Assembly: GCA_023664365.1 (NCBI GenBank)
Contig: JAMPFR010000003.1
Span: 1 to 64,000 of the forward strand
DNA length: 64,000 nucleotides
Origin: Acetatifactor muris
GTDB lineage: Bacteria; Bacillota; Clostridia; Lachnospirales; Lachnospiraceae
Reading direction: 5' to 3'
Shown here piece by piece: positions 18,098 to 26,902 of this stretch (position 1 is its first letter; every line of letters begins with the position of its first letter). Made by a program: the position numbers and the translations under genes. Under the pieces are notes generated by a model. That model did not search any database. It was not told where the DNA came from and saw nothing but the letters and a program-made list of their open reading frames with translations.

Positions 18098-18946
18098 ATG
18101 GGAATACATATTATTACCGATTCGGCTTCCGACATCAAAGCGTCTGAAAGAGAAAATCTGACTGTCATCCCTATGACAATCACCTTCGGCGAAACAGAAT
18201 ATCAGGACGGCGTCACGTTGAATCATAAACAGTTTTACGAAATGCTGATTGAAAGCGACGCCCTGCCTGTCACAAGCCAGATTCCTCCCTTTCAATTTGA
18301 GGAGGCCATGAAAAAGGCCGTGGCGCAGGGCCATGAGGTCATTGCCATCACCATGTCCGGCAAGCTGTCCGGCACCTGGCAGAGCGCTATGGTGGCGGCG
18401 GAAAAATTTCCCGGCTCCGTCTATGTGGTGGACAGTGAAAACGTAACCGTAGGCGAACATGTCCTGGTGGATTACGCATTCCGGCTGATTGAGCAGGGAG
18501 CAGGCGCTGCAGAGATTACAGAAAAGCTGAATCTCCTCAAAAAGCGGATTCGTCTGGTAGCCCTGCTGAACACACTGGAATATTTAAAAAAGGGCGGCCG
18601 CATTTCCGGCGCCGTGGCACTGGCCGGAAACATTCTGTCCATCAAACCGGTGATCGCCATACAGGATGGAGAGGTTGCCATTCTCGGCAAGGCAAGAGGC
18701 TCCAAGCAGGCAAACAATCTGATTGTGGAGCAGATACAGGCCGCAGGCGGCATTGATTTTTCCATGCCTTATTTTCTGGGCTATACGGGCCTGAGCCAGG
18801 AGCTTATCCAAAAATATATCAAAGACAACGCTGCCCTTTGGGAAAGCGAGACTGACAGCCTTCCCGTGGACAGCGTAGGCGGCACCATCGGAACCCACAC
18901 AGGCCCCGGCGCCATAGCGGTTGCATTTGTAGCAAAGGAACATTAA
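18098..18946 (+). CDS. DegV family fatty-acid-binding protein
   Basis: Protein of 282 aa with the DegV/FakB fold. It binds a fatty acid and can present it to the FakA kinase for incorporation into phospholipid. Signature stretches are IITDSASDI at the N-terminus, TMSGKLSGTWQSA at about 88-100 and the GGRIS loop after LNTLEYLKK. AAAGGAGAAAAACTT precedes the ATG. It is a single gene behind a consensus promoter. Several DegV paralogues are usual in these bacteria, so pairing with a particular FakA is unknown. Confidence 0.9.
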   Translation: MGIHIITDSASDIKASERENLTVIPMTITFGETEYQDGVTLNHKQFYEMLIESDALPVTSQIPPFQFEEAMKKAVAQGHEVIAITMSGKLSGTWQSAMVAAEKFPGSVYVVDSENVTVGEHVLVDYAFRLIEQGAGAAEITEKLNLLKKRIRLVALLNTLEYLKKGGRISGAVALAGNILSIKPVIAIQDGEVAILGKARGSKQANNLIVEQIQAAGGIDFSMPYFLGYTGLSQELIQKYIKDNAALWESETDSLPVDSVGGTIGTHTGPGAIAVAFVAKEH

Positions 18947-20991
18947 GCGTCGTTCCCCGGCATTTGAGGCATCTCTCCATTCCCGGGCATCTGCATTCCG
19001 CCCTTCCCCGGTCTCTCTCCGCCCCGGTTTCCATCGCCCCAGTCACCCCGGGGCTCGTCTCTGTCTTCTCCGAAACCGCCTCTGTCTCCTCCGAAACCGC
19101 CTGGGCCGCCTCCAAAGCCGCCGAAGCCGTTTCCGTAAATCAGACTATCCAGAGTCACTTCATACGCTTCATTTCCAACGTGAATCACATAAGTGCCTCC
19201 CGTCACCAGCCCCGGACAACTCACCACCAGGGAATTAAATCCGCTCTCCGCCGTATAGCTCACCAGCACATTCCCTGCTCCGTCTTCCAGGCTGACCTCT
19301 GTGCCCGCCTTACAGTTGGAGGTGCTGATCAATACAGAACCCTGAGTGGAGGATTCTCCGAAATTCATAGCCATTCCGGAATTTCCCAGTGCCACCAGCG
19401 TACCGCCTGTAATCTGTGCGCTGCCCTCATAGTCCAGAGCGCCGTTGGCGCTCGATTCCGGGCCGGATACATAAGTTTCGCCGCCGGTCACCGTGATTGT
19501 TCCGTTAGAATCAATGCCGTCCCCATCTGCGTTCACATATATGACGCCCCCTGAAATCTCAATACCGGTACTTCCGTCAACACCATTGTCTGCACGGCCG
19601 TCTGTGCCTCTCCCGGAACCGCCTCCGAAATCATCGTCAAAACCGCCTCCGAAACCACCGTCAAAGCCGCCTCCGAAGCCGCCCCCGAACATGCCGCCAT
19701 AACCGCTTCCGTCTCTGCCGCCTGCGGCATTCAGCCCGTCGTCCGTGGCATACAGCCGGATATATCCTCCGGAAATAACCACTCTGTTTCCCTCTATACC
19801 CTCGTAAGAGACGGAAATGTTGACAGTCCCTCCCGCCACCGTGGTTGTCTCATCCGCATGCAGCCCGTCGTCACCGGTGGCGATGTCAAACTGACCGCCG
19901 GTTACGGTGAGATTGCTGTTGGAATGCAGCCCGTCATCCTGGGAATCTATGAAAAAGCTGCCGCTGTTGATAATCATGTCCCCTCCGGCCTTAATGCCCT
20001 TGGCGCTGACCTCGCTGCCGTCCTCATCCCTTGCAACGGTCTTGTTTGCGCTGCCCTGCCCTGCCGTCAGGTTAAAGGTACCCCCGTCAATCTGCAGGTA
20101 AATTCCCGCACTGATACCGTCCCCTTCAGACATTACGGTAATGCTGCCCCCCTCGATATAGACAAAGCCTTTGTCCTCCTTATCCGCATTCTCGGAATGA
20201 ATACCGTCCTTTCCGGCAGTAATATTCAGCGAAACCGCAGCCGTCTGTCCGGCGCTCCCCGCATCTGACGTATCTGTATCCTGACTGCCGTCTGCTCCGC
20301 CTGCGGCAATGCGCACACTGTCCTTGCCTTCCAGACCGTGCCCGGGAGCAATTACGGTGACTGCGCCCCCTGCCACCTTCAAATCATCCTTCGACACAAT
20401 ACCATGGCCCGTAACAGCCGTAACCTGCAGGCTGCCGCTGCCGTTTATGGTCAGGTCGCTTTTTGCAAAAATAACTGCATCTATGTTGTTGTCGTCAATG
20501 CTCACATAGCTGTCGCCGCCGGACAGTGTATTCACCGTGCCTTCCGCCAGGGTAATAAATACCTTATCCGCCTGCCTGACGTAAATGGCCGCGCCGCTGC
20601 TGTTGGAGATTTCCACATTGTCCAGAACCAGCTGAACCTTGGCCGTCTCCGCAGCATCCACCATAATCATGCCATTCTCCAGAGAGCCGCTTACAAGATA
20701 AACGCCCTCCTCCGCGATAGTCACGTCACTGCCGTTCAGTTCTATCTTAACGCAATCCGCCGCATCATATGCGCCGCTCCTGTCCCTGTCCGTGAACATG
20801 CTCTCCTGGTTCACAAGGGTCTCCGCAGGGGCAGACGTCCCGGCCGAAGCTGCTCCGGCCGCCTGACCCTGCCCGGCTGCCGCCAGCGACTCCTTTACCT
20901 GCTCTTCCGCAGCGCCGCAGCCCGACAGCATTCCCGCCGTCATGCAGCCGGCTACTGCCAGCGCCCCCCATTTCTTCCAAATCTTTCTCAT
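18943..20991 (-). CDS. Cthe_2159-type carbohydrate-binding lipoprotein
   Basis: Exported lipoprotein of 682 aa. The lipobox is LSGC with the lipid Cys at 25. The mature part is a long right-handed beta-helix of repeated strands (many NGSG, GGDGLH, ADETTT turns) as in Cthe_2159, which binds pectin and cellulose. Gly-rich loops lie at about 430-465 and again at the C-terminus (GGFGGGPGGFGGDRGGFG). The start follows AAGGAGG. It is the last gene of an operon after the VTC-domain and DUF4956 genes, a grouping I know from other Firmicutes. The ligand in this organism is inferred, not seen. Its end overlaps the degV end by 4 bp. Confidence 0.85.
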   Translation of the reverse strand: MRKIWKKWGALAVAGCMTAGMLSGCGAAEEQVKESLAAAGQGQAAGAASAGTSAPAETLVNQESMFTDRDRSGAYDAADCVKIELNGSDVTIAEEGVYLVSGSLENGMIMVDAAETAKVQLVLDNVEISNSSGAAIYVRQADKVFITLAEGTVNTLSGGDSYVSIDDNNIDAVIFAKSDLTINGSGSLQVTAVTGHGIVSKDDLKVAGGAVTVIAPGHGLEGKDSVRIAAGGADGSQDTDTSDAGSAGQTAAVSLNITAGKDGIHSENADKEDKGFVYIEGGSITVMSEGDGISAGIYLQIDGGTFNLTAGQGSANKTVARDEDGSEVSAKGIKAGGDMIINSGSFFIDSQDDGLHSNSNLTVTGGQFDIATGDDGLHADETTTVAGGTVNISVSYEGIEGNRVVISGGYIRLYATDDGLNAAGGRDGSGYGGMFGGGFGGGFDGGFGGGFDDDFGGGSGRGTDGRADNGVDGSTGIEISGGVIYVNADGDGIDSNGTITVTGGETYVSGPESSANGALDYEGSAQITGGTLVALGNSGMAMNFGESSTQGSVLISTSNCKAGTEVSLEDGAGNVLVSYTAESGFNSLVVSCPGLVTGGTYVIHVGNEAYEVTLDSLIYGNGFGGFGGGPGGFGGDRGGFGEDRDEPRGDWGDGNRGGERPGKGGMQMPGNGEMPQMPGNDA

Positions 20992-21096
20992 TACACCAAC
21001 CTCCTTCCGAAACGGGCCGCCCTACGCTTTGAGCGACCCATGCTTCGCTTCCTAAAGGGACAAATATTTGTTTCTGCCGGGCGGCAGCCTCGCCCC

Positions 21097-21792
21097 TTAC
21101 AGCTCATACACCCCGTTCTCCCTGTGGGACACGGAAATTTCCAGATTGCCGTTCCTGCAGCGCAGCTTGTCAATCAGCTCCTTCTCTTCTTCCGTACTGT
21201 TTAATACCATGTCATAGGTCAGGCGGAACAGGCTTCCCATGTTGGTGATTTTTACCTGAATCAGCTCATGGGAGGAAGTGTACTCCTTCAGCACTTCGTC
21301 AAAGGCTCCGGTATAATCCAGATCCTCCGGCACCGTAATGTGAAGCACCTTGTATTTCTCACCGCTTTTCCTGCTGCCGAAGTCCAGTCTGCTGTACAGC
21401 ATCATAACCCCGCACAGCAGCACCGTGAACAGCACCGCATATCCCAGATAGCCCATGCCTGCAATCAGCCCCGCGCACATTCCCAGGAAAATAGCCCCTA
21501 TCTCTTTCGCCGTTCCGGGCGCCGAACGAAAACGAACCAGGCTGAAGGCCCCCGCCACTGCCACTCCCGCACCCACATTACCGTTTACCATCATGATAAC
21601 CACGCAGACGATTGCGGGAAGCAGGGCCAGCGTGGCCAGAAAGCTCCGGCTGTAACGGTTCCTGTAAGTATAGCAGACTGCCAGAATCAGCCCTATAACC
21701 AGCGACACCCCTATGCACAGCAAAAACTCCGGCACGGAAATAACCACCGTGAACTGTGAATCAAAAATCCCCTTAAAAATCGTGTTAAGCAT
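21097..21792 (-). CDS. DUF4956 membrane protein
   Basis: Integral membrane protein of 231 aa with four predicted spans in the first half (about 18-40, 48-67, 70-95 and 105-125) and a cytoplasmic C-terminal domain. The motif GAFSLVRFRSAPGTAKEIGAI after the second or third span is the family hallmark. It overlaps the VTC gene by 8 bp, so both should be made together. The family is found next to VTC polyphosphate domains and may form the membrane part of that enzyme. No direct function is known to me. Confidence 0.85.
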   Translation of the reverse strand: MLNTIFKGIFDSQFTVVISVPEFLLCIGVSLVIGLILAVCYTYRNRYSRSFLATLALLPAIVCVVIMMVNGNVGAGVAVAGAFSLVRFRSAPGTAKEIGAIFLGMCAGLIAGMGYLGYAVLFTVLLCGVMMLYSRLDFGSRKSGEKYKVLHITVPEDLDYTGAFDEVLKEYTSSHELIQVKITNMGSLFRLTYDMVLNSTEEEKELIDKLRCRNGNLEISVSHRENGVYEL

Positions 21793-22501
21793 AAATCAAT
21801 TCTCCTTTTTCCCTGTTATAAATTTCTGTGTATGCATTGCCGTATTTTGAAAAGGACGTCTTCCGGATTTCCTCTTCCGAAAGCACCTTTACCATCCACA
21901 GCGGAATATTTCCCGGCGTCTTAATCTCCATCAGGGTCTGTCCCTGCTTCAGCAGCGGCGTTCCGTAAACTCCCTTTTCCAGGGACAAATCCGTCTCCCG
22001 CCAGAGAAGAGCTTCATCAAAGGTCACCCGAAACGCTCCGGGTTCCCTGGTATAATAAGCCTCCCTCTCATAGGAGAGAAACACCTTGGGCTCCAGCGTC
22101 CGGTAAAACTGCAGGAAATAGTCTATTTCCTCAGAAATCTGTGATTTCTCCGGCGCCTCCCTTCTGCCCGCCAGATAATCCATGGCAGCCTTCTCCGGAA
22201 TATGTATCCTGCGCTTGTAGACCACGCCTTCATATTTCTTTTTCAGCTCCACGAACACCTTATCCCCCGGCTCCACCGGGCCGTAGCTTCTGACTCTCAG
22301 CTTTTCCTTATAGACCGGCTGTTCCAGCGACTTCCTGACAAGCCTGTAATTATCCGTGTCATAATAAACGTTCCTTATGGTAGTTCTGCCGTAGTCGTCC
22401 AGCTCCATGTATGGCTCCATAGCCGCCAGAACGGCCTCCTTCTGTTTCCGGCTCAGCAGGTATTTCATCTCATATCTCTGAAAGGTCATCTGTGAATCCA
22501 T
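21785..22501 (-). CDS. VTC-domain polyphosphate polymerase-like protein
   Basis: Protein of 238 aa with the VTC/CYTH tunnel fold. Basic and acidic strands that line the tunnel are seen in FQRYEMKYLLSRKQ at the N-terminus, LRVRSYG and VFVELKKKYEGVVYKRR in the middle, and LMEIKTPGNIPLWM near the C-terminus. In yeast Vtc4 this domain makes polyphosphate from ATP. Here it is cytoplasmic and paired with the DUF4956 membrane protein. It is the first gene of a three-gene operon transcribed away from a two-component system. Confidence 0.82.
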   Translation of the reverse strand: MDSQMTFQRYEMKYLLSRKQKEAVLAAMEPYMELDDYGRTTIRNVYYDTDNYRLVRKSLEQPVYKEKLRVRSYGPVEPGDKVFVELKKKYEGVVYKRRIHIPEKAAMDYLAGRREAPEKSQISEEIDYFLQFYRTLEPKVFLSYEREAYYTREPGAFRVTFDEALLWRETDLSLEKGVYGTPLLKQGQTLMEIKTPGNIPLWMVKVLSEEEIRKTSFSKYGNAYTEIYNREKGELIYA

Positions 22502-22546
22502 TTTGCGCCTCCTTTGCTCCTCTTGACATACTTACTCTAGCAGACG

Positions 22547-22568
22547 AACCTAAATATAACCTAAATCT
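22547..22568. promoter_or_regulatory. 11-bp direct repeats between VTC operon and regulator
   Basis: Two adjacent copies of AACCTAAATNT with an 11-bp period, one helical turn. This is the layout bound by OmpR/PhoB-type regulators. They sit between the divergent VTC operon and the response regulator gene, so the regulator probably controls both sides. Confidence 0.6.
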
Positions 22569-22676
22569 ATTGTGAACAAATTGTGTTTTTCACGGGTTTT
22601 TGTTAAAATAGCAGTAACCCGGCCGGACTGCCGATATACCGAAGGTTCCCGGACAAGTTAAGGAGGACTTTTGATT

Positions 22677-23357
22677 ATGCGCCTGCTGATTGCGGAAGAC
22701 GACAGGGATATTGCGAAAGCTCTGACAGCCCTTTTTGAACATAATAATTACAGTGTTGACGCGGTGTACAACGGGAACGACGCTTACGATTATGCCCTGG
22801 AGGGAAATTATGACGGCGTCATACTGGACATCATGATGCCCGGCATGGACGGCCTGGAGGTGCTGCGGCGTCTGCGGAGCGCCGGGATTAAAGCTCCCGT
22901 TCTCCTGCTTACTGCCAGAGGGGAGCTTGAAGACCGGGTAAACGGTCTGGACGCCGGAGCTGACGACTATCTGCCCAAGCCCTTTGCCGCCAGCGAGCTG
23001 CTGGCGAGAGTCAGGGCTATGCTGCGCCGCAGGGAGAATTATCAGGATGAGCTGCTGGAATTTCAGGGACTGCGCCTGAATGTATCCACCTTTGAACTCA
23101 GCTTTCAGGAGGAAAGCCTGCGCCTTGTGAGCCGGGAATTTCAAATGCTTCAGCTGCTGATGCAGTCTCCCGGCAGCGTCATCTCCACAGAGCAGTTTAT
23201 GGAACGCATCTGGGGCTGGGACTCCGATGTGGAGGTCAGCATTGTCTGGGTCTATATTTCCAACCTGCGGAAGAAAATCGACCGGCTTAAGGCCCCCGTC
23301 AGCATCAAAGCCGTACGGGGCGCAGGCTACTGCCTGGAAAAACGGTCCCACCCTTAA
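22677..23357 (+). CDS. OmpR-family response regulator
   Basis: Cytoplasmic DNA-binding regulator of 226 aa. The receiver domain (1-115) has the phosphoryl Asp D51 in VILDIMMPGMDG, acidic pocket EDD at 7-9 and the lysine in LPKPF. The winged-helix domain fills about 125-222 with the typical end RGAGYCLEK. ATG at 22677 lies 10 bp after AGGAGG; a TTG at 22671 is too close. It is followed by its histidine kinase 52 bp later and lies divergent from the VTC operon, with direct repeats between. Confidence 0.92.
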   Translation: MRLLIAEDDRDIAKALTALFEHNNYSVDAVYNGNDAYDYALEGNYDGVILDIMMPGMDGLEVLRRLRSAGIKAPVLLLTARGELEDRVNGLDAGADDYLPKPFAASELLARVRAMLRRRENYQDELLEFQGLRLNVSTFELSFQEESLRLVSREFQMLQLLMQSPGSVISTEQFMERIWGWDSDVEVSIVWVYISNLRKKIDRLKAPVSIKAVRGAGYCLEKRSHP

Positions 23358-23409
23358 AACAGCCTGAAGTCTATGCGCAGGCTCCGATCCTGATAAGGAG
23401 AATGCTTCC

Positions 23410-24729
23410 ATGATTAAAAAGTTACAGAAAAAATTTATTTCCATTACCGCAGCCGCCCTGTTCGCCGTCATTCTTCTGGTGCTGGCAGCCGTCAACGGCA
23501 TTTTTTTCTTCCAGTCCGACAGACAGCTGGACAGACGTCTGGATATGCTTATGAACGAATATATGGGCATGACGTCTCCGCACTCCGCCCCGTCGGAAAC
23601 TCTCCACCCGGGCGGCAGCTATTTTCCGGACAACGGGCAGCCTTCTTCCATCCGGGAAACCGAAAACGCCGGAAGAGAAGAGAATAAATCCATGGGCCCT
23701 CTGCCCCGCTTTGCGGATCGCCTGCTCATCCGCGCCGACGGCTGCGTTATCTGCCTGGACGAAGCCGGAAGCATTCTGGAGATCCGGCAGGACGCCGCAG
23801 AAAACTACTCTGCGGAGGATTTGTCCGCCGTAACAGCCGCCCTGCTGAAAAAGGGACGTGCGCAGGGCTGGCACCGGTACTTTAAGTTCCGCATTACCGC
23901 TTACGCGGGAACAAACGGAAGTACCGTGACCGTAATCGGCCTCATCAACGCTTCCTCCGACCTGTACGCTGTTCTTACCATGCTGCTGATTTCCGCGGTA
24001 ATCGGACTTCTCAGCTTTCTTCTGGTGCTGCTGATTATCGTACTCGCCTCCGGCCATGCGGTAAAGCCTATTGCGGAAAGCTACGCCAGGCAAAAGCAGT
24101 TCGTCACCGATGCCGGACACGAGCTGAAGACTCCCCTGACTGTCATTTCCGCCAACAGCGAACTGGCAAGAATGATTTACGGGGACAGCGAATGGTTTGA
24201 CAGCATTGACAGACAGGTAGGTAAAATGAACAGCCTGGTGCGCAGCCTGATTACCCTGGCAAAGATGGATGAGGAACAAGAGCCCGTGCTTGCCGCCTTT
24301 AATCTCAGCGATGCGGTATATGACACGGCCAAATCCTTTGAAGGACTGCTTCATTCTCAGGGAAAATTAATTGTCTTTGATATTGCGGAAAATATAGAAT
24401 ATACCGGAGACGAATCCAGACTGCGGCAGGTAGTGTCCATTCTCATGGACAACGCGGTTAAATACTGTGACCCGGATGGAAAGGTAACCGTGAAGCTTCT
24501 TCGGGACAGACAGGTGAAGCTGCAGATTATCAACGACTTTGCCGCTGTGGCCGACTGTCGGCTTGACAGGCTCTTTGAGCGTTTCTACCGGGCCGACAGG
24601 GCCAGAACCCCCGACGGCAGCTACGGGCTTGGACTATCTATTGCAAAATCCATTGTGGAACAGCATAAAGGTGAGATCCGTGCAAAAGCCCTGGATCACG
24701 GACGCATTATGTTCGAGGTAATACTTTAA
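23410..24729 (+). CDS. Sensor histidine kinase
   Basis: Membrane kinase of 439 aa, partner of the upstream regulator. TM1 is about 12-34, an extracellular sensor about 35-190 has no family I recognise, and TM2 is about 192-215. The dimerisation box has the phosphoryl His H237 in DAGHELKTPLTVI, and the ATPase domain follows with N-box MDNAVKY and G-box YGLGLSIAKSIVE. It lacks an obvious HAMP. The position next to the VTC/DUF4956/Cthe_2159 operon suggests that it governs polyphosphate or surface functions. Confidence 0.9.
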   Translation: MIKKLQKKFISITAAALFAVILLVLAAVNGIFFFQSDRQLDRRLDMLMNEYMGMTSPHSAPSETLHPGGSYFPDNGQPSSIRETENAGREENKSMGPLPRFADRLLIRADGCVICLDEAGSILEIRQDAAENYSAEDLSAVTAALLKKGRAQGWHRYFKFRITAYAGTNGSTVTVIGLINASSDLYAVLTMLLISAVIGLLSFLLVLLIIVLASGHAVKPIAESYARQKQFVTDAGHELKTPLTVISANSELARMIYGDSEWFDSIDRQVGKMNSLVRSLITLAKMDEEQEPVLAAFNLSDAVYDTAKSFEGLLHSQGKLIVFDIAENIEYTGDESRLRQVVSILMDNAVKYCDPDGKVTVKLLRDRQVKLQIINDFAAVADCRLDRLFERFYRADRARTPDGSYGLGLSIAKSIVEQHKGEIRAKALDHGRIMFEVIL

Positions 24730-25435
24730 TCCGCCTGCCCACCTCTTCCCCAATCCTGCTTTTCACCAGCTCCGCAATCTGAAGCGTTGTCATTTCTTTG
24801 TATTCCGCGTAAAAAAGGGGCTTCAGAAAATGCACCTGGGTTCTGACTTTCTTCAGGGAATTCATGCCAAAGGGCTTGTAGGAATCAATGAGGGCCACCG
24901 GCACAATGGGCGCCTTTGCTCTGGTGGCGCATTTGAAAGCCCCCGGCATAAAGTCCTGCACATCATTCTTGTTGTGATCATAGCCGCCCTCGGGAAAAAC
25001 AATATATCTTCTTCCGGCCGCCACCTCGTCTGCAATCTGCAGGATAGTCTTTACCTGGCTCCGCATATCCCGCTTGTCCAGCCGCTTCCCCTGCACCAAA
25101 TCAATAAAGGGACTCACAATGGGCAGTCGGGAACGATCATAATCCATGACAAGGGTACAGGGTCTGGGATGCGCGTACATAATACCAAGGCTGTCATATT
25201 TGCCCTGATGATTGGGATACATCACATATCCTCCCTCCCCGGGCAGATGCTCCAGGCCTGTGCATTCTGTCTCAATCCGCCCGTGGCGCATCATAATGCG
25301 GATGCACCGGCGGGCCATTTTGTAGCGCTTCTCCTCCGAAAAATTTCCCTTGCGCTTTTCCATTATTTTTGCCTTAGACAGATAATAAATGATAAACGGC
25401 AGTGAGACCACTACCACAAATCCCAATCTTAACAT
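24707..25435 (-). CDS. 1-acylglycerol-3-phosphate acyltransferase (PlsC-like)
   Basis: Membrane-associated acyltransferase of 242 aa that adds the second acyl chain in phosphatidic acid synthesis. An N-terminal span (about 3-20) precedes the catalytic NHQGKYD motif (HxxxxD) and the substrate motif FPEGGY. The start at 25435 is preferred because the upstream 26 codons of the open frame overlap the PurF-like gene and lack family features. It lies 16 bp after that gene on the same strand. Its 3' end overlaps the histidine kinase end by 23 bp, convergently. Confidence 0.82.
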   Translation of the reverse strand: MLRLGFVVVVSLPFIIYYLSKAKIMEKRKGNFSEEKRYKMARRCIRIMMRHGRIETECTGLEHLPGEGGYVMYPNHQGKYDSLGIMYAHPRPCTLVMDYDRSRLPIVSPFIDLVQGKRLDKRDMRSQVKTILQIADEVAAGRRYIVFPEGGYDHNKNDVQDFMPGAFKCATRAKAPIVPVALIDSYKPFGMNSLKKVRTQVHFLKPLFYAEYKEMTTLQIAELVKSRIGEEVGRRIKVLPRT

Positions 25436-25451
25436 AAATACCAGAAACCTT

Positions 25452-26858
25452 TCATTCCGCTCCGTTCCAGCAGTAGGTGCAAAGCCTGTCCTTATCAATG
25501 CCCACCGATTCAATCATGTCGTCCAGCCTGTGGAAACGCAGACTGGTAAAATTAAGCTTTTTGCCGATGCGCTCTACCATCTCTCCATACTCCGCCGTAT
25601 CCGGATCCACATAAAGCTTTAAATCAATCTTTCTTTCGTCCTCCTCCATCTCCTTCAAGATTCTTCTGGTAATCAGATCCATCTCCGAAGAGGAGCGGGA
25701 GAAATTCAAATATTTACATCCGAACAGCAGCGGCGGACAGGCCGGGCGGATATGTACCTCCCTGGCGCCGCTTTGATAGAGGAATTCCGTAGTCTCCCGA
25801 AGCTGGGTGCCTCTGACAATGGAGTCGTCAATCAAAAGCAGGCTCCTATTCTCAATCAGATCATGCACCGGTATCAGCTTCATCCTGGCAATCAGGTTCC
25901 TCTGGGTCTGAATCGTAGGCATGAAGGAACGGGGCCAGGTGGGAGTATACTTGATAAAGGGACGGGAAAAGGGAATTCCGGATCGGTTCGCATATCCGAT
26001 GGCATGGGCCGTGCCGGAGTCCGGTATGCCCGCCACAATATCGGGCTCCACATTATCCCGTTCCGCCAGCTTCGCACCGCAGTTGTACCGCATCTTCTCC
26101 ACGCTGATTCCCTCATAGGAGGAAGAGGGATAACCGTAATATATCCACAGGAAAGTGCATATCTTCATTTCCTTTCCCGGCTGTACAAGAGTGGTTACGC
26201 CCTCCGGACTCACCACTGCAATCTCTCCCGGCCCCAGCTCCCGGTCAAAGGCGTACCCGAGATTCAGATAGGCAAAGCTCTCAAAGGATACACAGTAAGC
26301 TCCCTCCTTTTTCCCGATGGATACAGGGGTTCTGCCCATTCTGTCTCTGGCCGCATAAATACCTTTGGGTGTGAGGATCAGGATCGTCATGGAGCCCTCA
26401 ATCACCTCCTGGGCATACCGGATTCCCTCCACAAGATTATCTTTCTGGTTCACAATGGAAGCCACCAGCTCCGTGGCGTTGATGTCGCCGCCGCTCATCT
26501 CCAGAAAGTGGGAATGTCCCTTTGCAAACAACCTGTTAATCAGGCTTCCGGAATTATTTATCTTTCCCACTGTGGTAATTGCATAGGTGCCGTGATGGGA
26601 GCGGACAATCAGAGGCTGGGGCTCATAGTCGGAAATGCAGCCAATCCCCAGATTTCCCTTCATCTCGTTTACATCCTTGTCAAATTTCGTCCGGAAAGGA
26701 GCATTCTCTATGTTGTGGATTGCCCTGTTGTAGCCTTCTTCCCGGCTGTAAACCGCCATACCTGCCCGCCTGGTTCCCAGATGGGAATGATAATCCGTCC
26801 CGAAAAAAAGATCAAACATGCAGTCCTCTTTCGCTGCCACTCCGAAAAAACCACCCAT
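25452..26858 (-). CDS. PurF-like amidotransferase lacking the nucleophile Cys
   Basis: Protein of 468 aa with the full class-II glutaminase plus phosphoribosyltransferase layout of PurF. The PRPP-binding loop [12 protein letters not shown] is intact, and CTYCW near the end resembles Fe-S ligand positions of PurF. The residue aligned to the catalytic N-terminal Cys of PurF (ECGVFG) is Gly here (MGGFFG), so glutamine hydrolysis should not work by the normal route. It is the paralogue of purF at 28372-29802, with purB in between. Possible roles are ammonia-dependent synthesis, another amine donor or regulation. No alternative upstream start would restore a Cys. Confidence 0.8.
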   Translation of the reverse strand: MGGFFGVAAKEDCMFDLFFGTDYHSHLGTRRAGMAVYSREEGYNRAIHNIENAPFRTKFDKDVNEMKGNLGIGCISDYEPQPLIVRSHHGTYAITTVGKINNSGSLINRLFAKGHSHFLEMSGGDINATELVASIVNQKDNLVEGIRYAQEVIEGSMTILILTPKGIYAARDRMGRTPVSIGKKEGAYCVSFESFAYLNLGYAFDRELGPGEIAVVSPEGVTTLVQPGKEMKICTFLWIYYGYPSSSYEGISVEKMRYNCGAKLAERDNVEPDIVAGIPDSGTAHAIGYANRSGIPFSRPFIKYTPTWPRSFMPTIQTQRNLIARMKLIPVHDLIENRSLLLIDDSIVRGTQLRETTEFLYQSGAREVHIRPACPPLLFGCKYLNFSRSSSEMDLITRRILKEMEEDERKIDLKLYVDPDTAEYGEMVERIGKKLNFTSLRFHRLDDMIESVGIDKDRLCTYCWNGAE

Positions 26859-26902
26859 ATCTTCCGCCCTGCCTTTCTGTTATGTCTGTCAATCGCCGGC
26901 CT

